Positions 8,011 to 17,293 of a stretch of DNA of 62,026 bases are shown here, piece after piece. The translations under genes and the position numbers were made by a program. Source of the DNA: Halovenus aranensis (lineage in GTDB: Archaea > Halobacteriota > Halobacteria > Halobacteriales > Haloarculaceae). The stretch's first letter is position 1. Every line of letters begins with the position of its first letter. A model generated the notes under the pieces. It did no database searches. It was not told the DNA's origin and saw only the letters and a program-made list of their open reading frames with translations. The stretch is taken from positions 1 through 62,026 of the forward strand of contig NZ_FNFC01000017.1 of NCBI RefSeq assembly GCF_900100385.1. The letters are read 5' to 3'.

Positions 8011-8544
8011 TCAGACCTCGACTTCCGCGGTTTCGACGTTTAGTTCCTCGCGAAGCTCCTCGATGCGCGTCTCCATGGCATCGACGAGCCGCGTGTTCTC
8101 CATGGCGTCGACCGGCGAGCCACATTCGGGGCATTCGAAGCCAAACTCCATGGCCTCGTCGAACTCGAAGCGGATGCCACAGCGCTCACAGAGATAAAAT
8201 TCGTTGTCTCCCTCGTACTCGTAGCGGTCTTCGAGTGCGGCAAGCAGTCGCTGCATCTCGGTTTCGAGTTGCTCGGGAATCTTCTCGTACTCGAATGTCC
8301 AGAGATAGGTAAGCCAGCCAGAATCCTCGTCCCGGAGCCGCCGGTAGCTCGCCAGGTCGTTCTCGTAGAGAATAAACAGCGCCCGCCGAACGTCGTTCAA
8401 CTCGAGTCCCAGCTCTTCGGCCAGTTCCTCGTCTGTCACTTCGCCGTCCGGCGGCGCTGCCGCGACGGGCATCCCCTTCGGACCGACGAGTTCGTGGAGG
8501 TACTTCTGTATGACTGGGTCTTCCAGTAACTCCTCAAAAGCCAT
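8011..8544 (-). CDS. tfe: transcription factor E (TFIIE-alpha homologue)
   Basis: A 177-residue protein with the two-domain layout of archaeal TFE. An N-terminal winged helix (about 1-95, with TDEELAEELGLELNDVRRALF) binds the polymerase clamp. A short coiled region leads to a zinc ribbon with C-X2-C-X15-C-X2-C (CERC and CPEC), then an acidic helix-forming tail. TFE assists promoter opening with TBP and TFB. It is the first gene of the minus-strand unit with DUF2110 and the lipoprotein gene. Confidence 0.95.
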   Translation of the reverse strand: MAFEELLEDPVIQKYLHELVGPKGMPVAAAPPDGEVTDEELAEELGLELNDVRRALFILYENDLASYRRLRDEDSGWLTYLWTFEYEKIPEQLETEMQRLLAALEDRYEYEGDNEFYLCERCGIRFEFDEAMEFGFECPECGSPVDAMENTRLVDAMETRIEELREELNVETAEVEV

Positions 8545-8617
8545 TACGAGAAGGTGGGGGAGTCAGGTGGTTAAATCCATCGGAAGGCCCGTTCCCGCCG
8601 TCCGCGCCGCTCCAGGC

Positions 8618-10303
8618 CTAAACCAGGTCGCTGGATTCGAGGTGGTCGTACAACACCGGGTGTAACAGGCCGTTCGAGCCAAGCAGCGACCGCCGCTCGT
8701 CGACACCGAATTCGACGGTATAGGGCTCGTTGTAGCGGTCTGTTACTGTCGCTCCGGCTGCCCGAGCGATGACGAGGCCGGCTGCTACGTCCCACGGATA
8801 GGTGTCGTACTCCCAGACGGCGTCCGCGCTGCCATTTGCCAGGTAACAGAGATTCAGCGCGGCCGACCCGAGTGAGCGTACGCCCTGTGTCTGGTCGTAG
8901 AAATGCGTGAGAAAGCCGCCGTCGGGGTCGTATCCCGACAGCAGCATGCTCTCGTCGAGCGAGTCTCGGTCTGTGGTCACGATTTTCGTCTCTCCCTTGT
9001 AGGCGTCTCCGCTCTCGATGGCGTGGAAGGTCTCGTCTGTCTCTGGGACGTAGACGACACCCAGCACGGGGGTGTCGTTCTCCAACAGGGCAATCGAGAC
9101 CGAGTACTGGGGATTTCCGTGAGCGAAGTTGCCGGTCCCGTCGACGGGGTCGATGACCCAGGTGTACGGGCCAGAGCCGTCGACGAATTCGCTTTCCTCC
9201 GAGAAGATGCTGTGGTCGGGAAACTCGTTTTCGATGACCGTGGTGATGATGCGGTTGGCCCGGTGGTCTGCTTCGGTGACGATATCGGATTTATCGCTCT
9301 TGTACGTGATGTCCTCGACCCGACCATGAAGCTCTCGCAGCGGTTCGCCGACGCTCTCTGCGGCCTCGATTGCGATATCGCGGGCGTGTTCGAGGAACGT
9401 CGGCTCTCTGGGTGGAATATCATCGGCGAGGAGGTCCCGGGGGCCGTCGCTGGTGTCTCGTAGTCCCCACCCGAGTTTCTCGGTTATCGCGGTCATAAAC
9501 TGGTCGTCGTAGCTCGTCCGGACGACGTGGGCCTTTTCCTCGGCACCGGTGATGCGGACGACGCTCTCTTCGCTCAATACCTTCTGTGCCCGCCCGCCGT
9601 CGACGAGCAGGCTCGCCTGGCCGCGCGTGACAACTTCGATTTCTGTCGAGGCTGCCATCACCAGGGGCCGAGAGCCGAGGCGATGGGTGTGCAACGGGAC
9701 AATCTGGAGGGAGTGATTGTCTCCGGGCATGTGGACTGGGCCACCGGCCGACAGCGAGAGACCGGTCGACCCGGTCGGCGTCGAAACCGCGACACCGTTT
9801 CCCTCGTACTGGCCGACGTACTCGTCGTCGGCGAACACTTCCAGGCGCGTGACCTTGCGGTCGAACGGGTTCTCTGGCGGTACCCGCTCGACGGTCACCT
9901 CGTTGATACCGGTGGTGTCCAGACCACTGGAATCGACGTGGAGCTGTTGGCGGCTGTCGACAGTTGCCCGGCCTCGAATCACTTCCTCCAGCGCCGCCTC
10001 GATATCGTCGGTCTCGACCCTGGCGAGAAAGGAGAGCGTGCCCGCGTTGACTCCAAGCTGTGGGATGCCGTGGGTCGTGAACTGCTTGATGCCTTCGAGA
10101 AAGGTCCCGTCGCCCCCGAGCGTGATACCGAGTGTCGGGGCGTCGGGGTCGTAGACCTCGGTGATGTCGTTCCCGATGTCGACCACAGACACATCGATTG
10201 CGTGCTTGTCGGCCCACTCACGGATTCGGTCCAGCCCCTCGCCACAGTCGGGGCTGGCCAGGACGATGAGCCGGTCTGTCGTCGCTAGCCTCCGCCCATG
10301 CAT
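8618..10303 (-). CDS. NAD kinase fused to inositol-monophosphatase-like phosphatase
   Basis: A 561-residue fusion. Residues 1-290 are an NAD kinase with GGDGT (63-67), NEVTVER and the STPTGSTGLSLSAGGP nucleotide loop. Residues 300-561 are an IMPase/FBPase-family phosphatase with TEAD (343-346), SEES (368-371), DPVDGTGNF (385-393) and PWD (503-505), all metal ligands present. An NADP phosphatase/NAD kinase fusion is known in Methanocaldococcus jannaschii with, as I recall, the opposite domain order. The likely job is setting NADP levels, though the phosphatase substrate could instead be inositol phosphate or fructose bisphosphate. The ATG at 10303 is followed directly by a typical kinase start. 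Confidence 0.88.
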   Translation of the reverse strand: MHGRRLATTDRLIVLASPDCGEGLDRIREWADKHAIDVSVVDIGNDITEVYDPDAPTLGITLGGDGTFLEGIKQFTTHGIPQLGVNAGTLSFLARVETDDIEAALEEVIRGRATVDSRQQLHVDSSGLDTTGINEVTVERVPPENPFDRKVTRLEVFADDEYVGQYEGNGVAVSTPTGSTGLSLSAGGPVHMPGDNHSLQIVPLHTHRLGSRPLVMAASTEIEVVTRGQASLLVDGGRAQKVLSEESVVRITGAEEKAHVVRTSYDDQFMTAITEKLGWGLRDTSDGPRDLLADDIPPREPTFLEHARDIAIEAAESVGEPLRELHGRVEDITYKSDKSDIVTEADHRANRIITTVIENEFPDHSIFSEESEFVDGSGPYTWVIDPVDGTGNFAHGNPQYSVSIALLENDTPVLGVVYVPETDETFHAIESGDAYKGETKIVTTDRDSLDESMLLSGYDPDGGFLTHFYDQTQGVRSLGSAALNLCYLANGSADAVWEYDTYPWDVAAGLVIARAAGATVTDRYNEPYTVEFGVDERRSLLGSNGLLHPVLYDHLESSDLV

Positions 10304-10354
10304 TGCCTGCAGTGAAGGCTGGCTGGCGTTTAACGGTTGTCCCTTTCGGCGGTG

Positions 10355-11047
10355 TCAGTCAGCCCGGACTGCGCTGGCTCTCGCAACCTCGGTGAACCGT
10401 TCGAACAGTTGTTTGACCGCACAGGCGTTCTGGTGTGTCTCCTCGTCGATGCCGTCGAGAACGCGCTCGACTTTCGCGGCCGGAACGCTGTCTTTGCCTT
10501 CGGTCACTTCGCGCGCCGTCTGCCGGTCGTATTCCGGGTGGAACTGGACCGTATACACCGAGTCTGTCTCGAAGCCCTGGATTCCGTACTCGTTTGTGGC
10601 GGTTTGGCGTGCCCCCTCCGGCAGCGAAACCACTCTATCTGAGTGTGTCTCGAAGACCGTGAACTCCTCGGGCAGGTCGGTGAGGAGCGTGGAATCGCCG
10701 GTCCGGGAAACGGTTCTGTAGCCGAGTTCGTACCCGTCCATCCCCTCGACCTCGCCGCCCAGGACGTGTGCGAGAAACTGGTGGCCGAAACAGACGCCGA
10801 GCGCCGGTATCCCGCGGTCGACCGCCTCCGCGACCCACGGTTCGAGGTCGCTAATCCACGCTTCGTCCCAGTAGACAGAGGCACGAGAGCCGGTGACGAC
10901 AAACCCGTCTACGTCGAACGTCTCCGGGATGTCGCCATCTGTCACGTTGTACTCGACGAGGTCTGCATCGAGTTCTCGCCTGAAGTTCCGCCGCGTGTTG
11001 TACGCGTTATAGGATGCGTTCAACAACGCAATCCGGGGTCGTGTCAT
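10355..11047 (-). CDS. class I glutamine amidotransferase-like protein
   Basis: A 230-residue single-domain protein. GVCFGHQ holds the nucleophilic cysteine and QFHPEYD the catalytic His and Glu, so the triad is complete. It resembles the stand-alone GuaA-N-like group that contains GMP synthase amidotransferase homologues and gamma-glutamyl hydrolase relatives. No synthetase partner is adjacent, so the substrate is not clear. The start at 11047 follows an upstream GGGTAAAAGC stretch. It lies 51 bp upstream of the NAD kinase fusion on the same strand and may be co-transcribed with it. Confidence 0.82.
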   Translation of the reverse strand: MTRPRIALLNASYNAYNTRRNFRRELDADLVEYNVTDGDIPETFDVDGFVVTGSRASVYWDEAWISDLEPWVAEAVDRGIPALGVCFGHQFLAHVLGGEVEGMDGYELGYRTVSRTGDSTLLTDLPEEFTVFETHSDRVVSLPEGARQTATNEYGIQGFETDSVYTVQFHPEYDRQTAREVTEGKDSVPAAKVERVLDGIDEETHQNACAVKQLFERFTEVARASAVRAD

Positions 11048-11085
11048 TGTCCCGAATTACCGGCGGGAGGGTAAAAGCTACCCGC

Positions 11086-12132
11086 TCACCCGAGCCATTC
11101 GAGCACGGTCGCGGCCCAGGTGTAGCCAGTCCCGGCCGCCAGAAAGAGCACGACATCGCCCGGTTCGACGCGCCCGCGCTCGTGTCCTTCGTCGAGAGCG
11201 AGAATCTGGTCGACGCTCTGGACGTGGCCGTACTCGTCGAGGTAGTAGCCGTCGGTCCCGGGGTCGACCCCCAGCCTGTCGAGGAGCAGCTCGTGAAACG
11301 ACCGCTTCATGTGGGTGACCGCGACGAAATCGATATCGTCTGTCTCGTATCCCGACGACTCGAGTGCCCCCTCTGCGACGGCGAGGTAGTTGTCGAGACT
11401 CACCTCGGCGAGACGTTCTTTCATTCCGTCGGGGTCCGGCACGTCGAGCGTGTGGGCGTTCGCATCGACGGTCTCGTGGGACGGCGGTGCGACGGAACCG
11501 CCTGCAGGCATTACGACGTCCTCCGAGAAGGACCCGTCGGTAATGGCATCGCTCCCGCGAACGCGTGCACGTGCCCGGTCTCGCTCTGGCTCACGTTCGA
11601 GAACGGCGGCCGAGGCTCCGCTTCCGAAGTTGAACATAAACGAGGAGTCTTCGTTGGCGTAATCGACGAGGTCCTCCTCGCGGCTGGCCGAGACCAGCAA
11701 TGCTGTCTCGATATCGCCGGTGCGAAGCTGGGACGTGACCTGCCGGAACGCCACGGGCGCGCCGGCACACAGCGTGTAGCTCTCGGTCGCGTAGGCGTTC
11801 GTTGCGCCGAGTCTGTCGGCGATGTTCGCCGCCGCCGACCAGACGATGTGGTCTTTGAACTCGCTGCCGTGATACAGAACGAGGTCGATAGCCGTCGGTT
11901 CGATGTCGGCCTCGGCGATGGCTCCTTCGGCAGCCTCGAGACACATGTCGGTCGCGTGGTCCTCATCGGGCGGGCAGACTCGCTTCTCGACGAGGCCCAT
12001 CTTCTCGACGACGACCTCCTCGGGAATCCCGCTTGCCTCGGCAATCTCCTCGCCCGTGACTACCGTCTCTGGGACGTAGTAGTCGTACCCCGTGAGTCCA
12101 ACTGTCGTCACACTGCCTTCCGAATCAGCCAT
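11086..12132 (-). CDS. 3-oxoacyl-ACP synthase III-like (thiolase-fold) enzyme with Cys-His-His active site
   Basis: A 348-residue thiolase-fold protein of the KASIII/FabH superfamily. The nucleophile is C122 in YTLCAGAP, and H274 lies in VTHMKRS at the usual histidine position. The third residue, normally Asn in a GN-TS-AS motif, appears to be H303 in EYGHVQSVDQI. KASIII condenses acyl-CoA with malonyl-ACP, but haloarchaea lack classical fatty acid synthesis, so the substrate may be an acyl-CoA in another pathway. A perfect 17-bp palindrome overlaps the start codon. The alpha/beta hydrolase-fold gene lies 41 bp upstream on the same strand. Confidence 0.8.
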   Translation of the reverse strand: MADSEGSVTTVGLTGYDYYVPETVVTGEEIAEASGIPEEVVVEKMGLVEKRVCPPDEDHATDMCLEAAEGAIAEADIEPTAIDLVLYHGSEFKDHIVWSAAANIADRLGATNAYATESYTLCAGAPVAFRQVTSQLRTGDIETALLVSASREEDLVDYANEDSSFMFNFGSGASAAVLEREPERDRARARVRGSDAITDGSFSEDVVMPAGGSVAPPSHETVDANAHTLDVPDPDGMKERLAEVSLDNYLAVAEGALESSGYETDDIDFVAVTHMKRSFHELLLDRLGVDPGTDGYYLDEYGHVQSVDQILALDEGHERGRVEPGDVVLFLAAGTGYTWAATVLEWLG

Positions 12133-12148
12133 ACATGACAGTCATGTA
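12132..12148. promoter_or_regulatory. perfect 17-bp palindrome TACATGACAGTCATGTA at the KASIII-like gene start
   Basis: Eight-base arms around a central A. The dyad begins at the first base of the ATG (plus-strand CAT, 12130-12132) and covers the 16 bases before it, which is the probable transcription start of a leaderless message. A bound protein would block initiation, so an operator is the simplest reading. An RNA hairpin occluding the start is an alternative. Confidence 0.6.
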
Positions 12149-12173
12149 AACTGCATCAAAGTGTCTTGTGGCT

Positions 12174-12950
12174 TCACGACGGGTCAGCCGCGTCGATGAA
12201 GTCGAGCAGCCGGTCGGTGACCGGACGGGAGTGTTCGAAAAAGCAGAGGTGTCGTCCTTCGACGGGGACGTGGGTGCCCCGGGGTAGGTCTGTAGCCAGC
12301 GCCTCGCCGACGGATGCGTCGACGACCGGGTCGTCCGCGCCGTGACAGACCAGCGTCGGTACGGTCAGTTCATACAGCGGTCCGGCGTCGAACCCCTCGA
12401 CTGCGGCGACCTGCTGGTCGAACGCCGTCGTGTCGGCGTCTTCTTCGCGTCGCCACCCCGAGATGCGGTCCAGCACCTCCGGGTTCGCGTCGCGAAACGC
12501 TGCCGAAAAGGCCACCGAAAGAGGGTCTGCGTGCCGTCCGTCGGCTCTACAGAGCACCCCGAGCGCGTCGGTATCGACGGCATCACCGCTCGGCGCAGTG
12601 TTAAACAGCGTCAGCGTCCGGGCTCGGTCGAACGCGCGGGCATACCGCAGGCAGACCATCCCACCGAGCCCAGCACCCACGAGGTGGCAGTTTTTTACCC
12701 CCGTGGCAGCGAGCACCGCCTCTAGGTCCCGGCTCAGACGGTCGACAGCCAAATCGTCGGCGGGCGACTCCGAGCGGCCGGTACCCGGCAGGTCCCAAGT
12801 AATTGTCCGATAGGAGCCGGGAACGGCCGTGTACTGTGGCCCCCATTGCCACGCGCCGAGTCCCGCCTCGCCGATGAACGCAATCGTCTCCCCCGAACCG
12901 TCGACTTCGTAGTACAGTTCCGTCCCGTCGTCGGCGCTCGTCGTCGGCAC
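12174..12950 (-). CDS. alpha/beta hydrolase-fold protein lacking the nucleophilic serine
   Basis: A 258-residue protein with the order of an alpha/beta hydrolase: TWDLPGTGRS oxyanion and turn region (51-60), nucleophile elbow LVGAGLGGM (90-98), acid HGADDPVVD (203-211) and histidine EGRHLCFF (231-238). At the elbow, where GHSLGG is expected, the sequence reads GAGLGG, so position 94 is Gly instead of Ser. Either the protein is not a classical hydrolase or it uses other chemistry, as in fold members that act without a nucleophile. It sits between alaS and the KASIII-like gene on the minus strand, which hints at acyl-CoA or polyketide-like metabolism. Confidence 0.78.
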   Translation of the reverse strand: MPTTSADDGTELYYEVDGSGETIAFIGEAGLGAWQWGPQYTAVPGSYRTITWDLPGTGRSESPADDLAVDRLSRDLEAVLAATGVKNCHLVGAGLGGMVCLRYARAFDRARTLTLFNTAPSGDAVDTDALGVLCRADGRHADPLSVAFSAAFRDANPEVLDRISGWRREEDADTTAFDQQVAAVEGFDAGPLYELTVPTLVCHGADDPVVDASVGEALATDLPRGTHVPVEGRHLCFFEHSRPVTDRLLDFIDAADPS

Positions 12951-12987
12951 AGTTACACGTACAGGTGGGCAGAATAAACGCGTTACG

Positions 12988-15765
12988 TCAGGCGTCCAGT
13001 GCCTGTTTCAGAATCTCCGGGGCGTCATCGAGCGCGTCGTCGACCTTCTCTGCGTCGGGGCCGCCACCCTGTGCGAAGTCGGCTGGACCGCCGCCGCCGC
13101 CGCCGACACGCTGTGAGAGTTCACCGACGACGTGGCCCGCGTCGACGGGGCAGTCGTCCGGAACGGCGACGACAAACTGCGCGCCCGATGCACCTGAGCC
13201 GAGGACGGCAATCGAGTCGTCCTCGACCAGCGCGTTCGCGGTCGCCCGTAGCTCGTCCATGTCGCCGTCGAGGCGCTGGATAACTGCCGGCGTCCCCTCG
13301 ATATCGACCTCCTCGCCGTCACCGCCACCGCTGGCACGGACGGCGGCGAGTTCCTCTTTCAGTTCCTCGATGCGCTTGCCGCGTTCTTTCCACTCCCGGA
13401 AAAATCGTTCTGCGGTCTCTGGCACCTCGTCGTGGCTCACGTCGAAGAGGTCTGCCGTCTCTGAGAGCAGCCGCTCGGTTCGCTGTGTCGCCTCGATAGC
13501 CGCTTCCCCGGCGGCGAAGGTGAGTCTGACGACGCCATCCTGCACTCGTTCGGTACCGAGTAGCTTTATGACACCGACCTCGCCGGTTCGAGAGACGTGA
13601 GTGCCGCCACAGGCCTGGGTGTCCTCACTCGCGTGAATCAACCGTATCTGCTCGCCTTCCGGAATACCGCCCTGGTAGATGTCAAAGCCGTGTTCGGCCT
13701 CGGCCTCGTTTCTGTCGACCCACTCTTGGTCGACGGCCTCGTTTTCGGTCACTATCTCGTTTGCGACCCGCTCGATTGTCTCCAGTTCGTCCGCCGAGAC
13801 GGACTCGTAGTGTGACACGTCGAGTCGCGCGCTGTCGGTACTCTTCTGTGCGCCGGCCTGTCTGATGTGGTCGCCGAGCACCTGTCTGGTCGCGTGCCCG
13901 ACGATGTGGGTCGCGGTGTGGTGGCGCATGTGGCGGCGACGCCGGTTCGCGTCGACCTGCCCGCGTGCGAATTCGCCCTTGCCGGGATTGCTGTCCGTGT
14001 GATGGACGATAACGTCGCCGACCTGCTGTACGTCGAGTACTTCTGCGGTCTCCTCGTCTGTCGAGATACTACCGTGGTCGGCCGGCTGTCCACCGCCCTC
14101 GGGGTAGAACATCGTCTGGTCGAGGACCACGTCGTATCCGTCCTCGTGTTCGAACACTTCGAGTACCATCGCCTCGAACTCCATCCGGCTCTGGTCTTCG
14201 TAGTAGAGGCGCTCGGTCGCGGGCAGTTCGGCGTACCGCTCGCTGTCACGCCCCGCTTCGCTCTCGCTGTCTGTCTCGGTCTCGTCGTTGTGCCGTTGAG
14301 CGACCAGCGAGTAGAAGTCGTCGGGAACCGCGACATCTGCCCCGTGTTCGGTCGCAATCTCTTCGACCATATCCGGCTGGATGCCATGTGAGTCGTAGAG
14401 TTCGACGAGTTCGCTGCTCGGAACCGGCTCGCCCTCCTGTGCGTACTCCTCGGCAAGTTGTTCGACACGCCGAGAGCCTCTGTCGAGGGTCTCTCTGTAT
14501 CGCTCGACTTCGGTCCGTACGACATCCCGAATCGTATCTCTGTTCTCGTAGCTCAGTCGCTTTGCCTGCATATCGACCAGTTCGTCGAGCGGCGCGTCGA
14601 CGCCGACGTTATCGACGAGTCGTTTCGTCCGGCGTAGTACCATCCGAGCGAGGTAGCCGGTCCCGACGTTCGAGGGGACGATTTCGTCGCCGAGCATGTA
14701 GGCCAGCGTCCGACAGTGGTCTGCGATGGCGTAGATATCTTCGAGGGGTTCGAGCAGCGTTCGCAGGCGCTCGACATCGACGCCCAACTCTGCCGCGATA
14801 TCGCCCCGGGCGGCCTCTACGTCGTCGACATCGTCGATATCGAGATTCCCGGACAGGCGAGCGGCGTCGTGGATAATCGCCTCCTCCTCGTCGGTGTACT
14901 CGATGCCGGCGTTGTCTTTGAGGAACGCTATCATCTCCGGATAGATTGCCTCGTAGACCGTCGGCGTCCCCTGGCTCATCCAGGTCCAGCGTTCGAGCCC
15001 GTACCCGGTGTCGACGACGTAGGTGTCCATCTTCGAGTACCGGTTGCCGTCTTTGAGTTCGTACTCGCCGTCGGGGTCTTGCTCCATCGACATGAACACG
15101 AGCGTCGCCAGTTCGAGCCCCCGATAGATGACCTCGATTGCCGGTCCGGCGTTGCCGCCGCCGACCCACGGGTCCTCGATGTAGGTCACCTCTTCGAGGT
15201 CTGCCCCCATCTCACCGAGCAGTGTGTCACAGTGCTCGACGGTCTTGCTCTTCCAGTAGACCTCACCCTCGTAAGCGTAATCGTCGGCGTCCTCGCGGGT
15301 GTTGAACGCGTGGTGGGCCATCATCTCGAAGGCCATCGTGTGCCGACCGGTCTTGCCGACGTTGTCGATATCCTGCATTCGGATACAGGGCTGGCTGATG
15401 GTCAGCGGATTGGCCGGCGGCGGCGTCTCGCCGGAGGTAACCAGCGGCTGAAAGTCGTAAATCGACGCTTGGGTCAACAACACATCGTCGCGCCAGCGGT
15501 TTGCTGCCACCGGATACGGGGCGATACGGTCGTGGCCGTGTTCCTCGAAAAACGAGAGAAACGCCTCGCGCATTTCTTCGACGGTGTAGGACTCGTCGAA
15601 GCCCGGATTGTCGATAAAGCTGTACGTGTCACACGGCGGTTCTCCGCAAGTCGTCCGCCCCTCGTCTCGCGTCCAGAAGGCGCCCCCACACTCCACACAC
15701 TCCTTGCGAGTGAACCCATTCTCAGTGAAATAGCCGAGTTGATACTCCTCCTCCAAGTCGCTCAT
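12988..15765 (-). CDS. alaS: alanyl-tRNA synthetase, archaeal type
   Basis: A 925-residue enzyme that charges tRNA-Ala. It opens with the archaeal N-terminal zinc-binding extension ([18 protein letters not shown] and EPPC), then the class II catalytic core ([38 protein letters not shown]). The editing domain has HTATH (HxxxH) and CGGTH metal ligands, and a C-terminal C-Ala domain includes a glycine-rich [16 protein letters not shown]. The length is usual for archaeal AlaRS. The tRNA-Ala(GGC) gene is at the other end of this window. Confidence 0.97.
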   Translation of the reverse strand: MSDLEEEYQLGYFTENGFTRKECVECGGAFWTRDEGRTTCGEPPCDTYSFIDNPGFDESYTVEEMREAFLSFFEEHGHDRIAPYPVAANRWRDDVLLTQASIYDFQPLVTSGETPPPANPLTISQPCIRMQDIDNVGKTGRHTMAFEMMAHHAFNTREDADDYAYEGEVYWKSKTVEHCDTLLGEMGADLEEVTYIEDPWVGGGNAGPAIEVIYRGLELATLVFMSMEQDPDGEYELKDGNRYSKMDTYVVDTGYGLERWTWMSQGTPTVYEAIYPEMIAFLKDNAGIEYTDEEEAIIHDAARLSGNLDIDDVDDVEAARGDIAAELGVDVERLRTLLEPLEDIYAIADHCRTLAYMLGDEIVPSNVGTGYLARMVLRRTKRLVDNVGVDAPLDELVDMQAKRLSYENRDTIRDVVRTEVERYRETLDRGSRRVEQLAEEYAQEGEPVPSSELVELYDSHGIQPDMVEEIATEHGADVAVPDDFYSLVAQRHNDETETDSESEAGRDSERYAELPATERLYYEDQSRMEFEAMVLEVFEHEDGYDVVLDQTMFYPEGGGQPADHGSISTDEETAEVLDVQQVGDVIVHHTDSNPGKGEFARGQVDANRRRRHMRHHTATHIVGHATRQVLGDHIRQAGAQKSTDSARLDVSHYESVSADELETIERVANEIVTENEAVDQEWVDRNEAEAEHGFDIYQGGIPEGEQIRLIHASEDTQACGGTHVSRTGEVGVIKLLGTERVQDGVVRLTFAAGEAAIEATQRTERLLSETADLFDVSHDEVPETAERFFREWKERGKRIEELKEELAAVRASGGGDGEEVDIEGTPAVIQRLDGDMDELRATANALVEDDSIAVLGSGASGAQFVVAVPDDCPVDAGHVVGELSQRVGGGGGGPADFAQGGGPDAEKVDDALDDAPEILKQALDA

Positions 15766-15894
15766 CTGTTGATGTAAGGTGGCCCATCTGTCCGTAAAAC
15801 GTTTCCGAGTCAGTGCTATGACCAGTCAGAGACCGACGACACCGAGTCAGGTCATGTACGGGGGTTGTCCGATGCCGATTTTATCTTTCGGCGC

Positions 15895-16866
15895 TCAGTC
15901 GAGTGCGACCGAAGCAAGCAGCGCTTCGAGCTGTATCCGCTCGTTCGCGCCGGCGGTAATACGGTAGTCAGTCTCGCCGATTCTGTCCAGTAGCTTGACT
16001 GCCGCCTCGTCGTCAAGGTCGAACTCCCAGACAGAGCGATGTAGCTGGTCGATAACGTCGCCGCCGGCGATTCCTTCGTCGGTCAACAGCCGGTCTAACT
16101 GCGTCCGCGCGGCGGTGAAGTCGCCGTCGAGGGCGAGTGTCACCATCTCCTCGATATCCTCGGGCCGGGCGGTGCTCGTAATCTCGAAGACTGCTTCCTC
16201 GTCGACGGTCGAGCCGGTGACGGCGGCGGCTTGGAGCCCGTTGATTGCCGCGCGCATGTCGCCCCCGGCGACGTAGACCAGCGCCTCGATGCCGTCGTCC
16301 GTTATCTCGATACCCTCGTTGTCGGCGATTTTCCGGGTCTGTTCTTCGATTGCCTCGTCGGGGAGCGGCGAGAACCGGAACACCGCACAGCGGGACTGAA
16401 TCGGGTCGATAATCTGCGAGGAGTAGTTACACGAGAGGATAAACCGGACGTTGTTCGAGAACTGCTCCATCGTCCGGCGAAGCGCAGACTGGGCGTCACT
16501 GGTCAGGGCGTCGGCCTCGTCGAGAAAGATGATACGGTAGTTGTGCCCGCCGAAGGACGTGCGGGCGAAACTCTTGACCCGGTCTCGTACCACGTCGATA
16601 CCGCGCTCGTCAGATGCGTTCAGTTCGAGGAAGTTCTCCTCCCACTCCTCGCCGTAGAGTTCTCTAGCGATGGCGACAGCGCTCGTCGTCTTGCCGACGC
16701 CGGCAGGCCCGGCAAACAGCATGTGGCTCAGGTCGTCGCGGTCGACGTAGCTCTGGAGGCGCTCGACAATTGTCTCTTGGCCCACCACGTCGTAGAGTCG
16801 CTGCGGGCGGTACTTCTCCAGCCAGATTTCCTCGCGTCCGGTCTCGGACTGGTCGGCCTCACTCAT
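15895..16866 (-). CDS. replication factor C small subunit (clamp loader ATPase)
   Basis: A 323-residue AAA+ protein of the RfcS group that helps load the PCNA clamp. It has GPAGVGKTT (Walker A), FLDEADAL (DEAD-type Walker B), the arginine-finger motif SRC (QSRCAVF), LRRTMEQ, and a C-terminal collar domain. The ATG at 16866 opens MSEADQSE just before [10 protein letters not shown], the usual RfcS start; the frame is open for 37 more codons upstream but without homology. No intein is present. Haloarchaea carry more than one RfcS, so I do not assign a letter. A 128-bp gap to alaS holds nothing recognisable. Confidence 0.93.
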   Translation of the reverse strand: MSEADQSETGREEIWLEKYRPQRLYDVVGQETIVERLQSYVDRDDLSHMLFAGPAGVGKTTSAVAIARELYGEEWEENFLELNASDERGIDVVRDRVKSFARTSFGGHNYRIIFLDEADALTSDAQSALRRTMEQFSNNVRFILSCNYSSQIIDPIQSRCAVFRFSPLPDEAIEEQTRKIADNEGIEITDDGIEALVYVAGGDMRAAINGLQAAAVTGSTVDEEAVFEITSTARPEDIEEMVTLALDGDFTAARTQLDRLLTDEGIAGGDVIDQLHRSVWEFDLDDEAAVKLLDRIGETDYRITAGANERIQLEALLASVALD

Positions 16867-16958
16867 GCCAGAGCGAAGGCGCGGCCGAGTGATAAACCCC
16901 CCGAGAACCGGTCGGGAGTCAGTACGTTTTTTCAGGTTGGGCGGAGACACCTCGGATA

Positions 16959-17288
16959 ATGGCTGCCCGTCCACCATCGAACGATATCGACGACGAACCG
17001 GACGCCACCGAGTTTGGTATCGTCGCCCTCGACGCCGCTGTCGACGACTGGGACGTTTCGTTCCCGATTACCCGCCGGGAGCTCGCCGACAGCTACGGCG
17101 AGAAACGCCTGGCTGTCGGCCCCAGTGGGCACGAGGTCTCGCTCGATTCGATTCTGGCCGACTGTCCGCGCGAGACCTTCGAGCGCAAACAGGAACTCCT
17201 CAACGAACTCCACCCGATTTTCGAGGAGCGACGCGAGCGCATCTCGGGGTCGATTCTGAGCCGACTCCGGGCGATGGTTCCCTTCTAG
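16959..17288 (+). CDS. small DUF5789-like protein
   Basis: A 109-residue acidic protein. The central part reads [15 protein letters not shown] followed by [11 protein letters not shown], reminiscent of the haloarchaeal DUF5789 family (Y/F-P-I-T, DEYGDRE, L-E-L), and it ends in a basic helix. There are no membrane segments. It is divergent from rfcS and converges on aglJ with a 5-bp gap. Function is unknown; the family assignment is from memory of the motif pattern. Confidence 0.6.
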   Translation: MAARPPSNDIDDEPDATEFGIVALDAAVDDWDVSFPITRRELADSYGEKRLAVGPSGHEVSLDSILADCPRETFERKQELLNELHPIFEERRERISGSILSRLRAMVPF

Positions 17289-17293
17289 TCCGG

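Noticed and set aside
11014-12138. Plus-strand open frame of 374 codons
   Set aside because: Exactly antisense to the KASIII-like gene; long mirror frames are normal in high-GC DNA and its product has no recognisable motif.
14716-15777. Plus-strand open frame of 353 codons
   Set aside because: Antisense to alaS, whose conserved motifs cover the same region.
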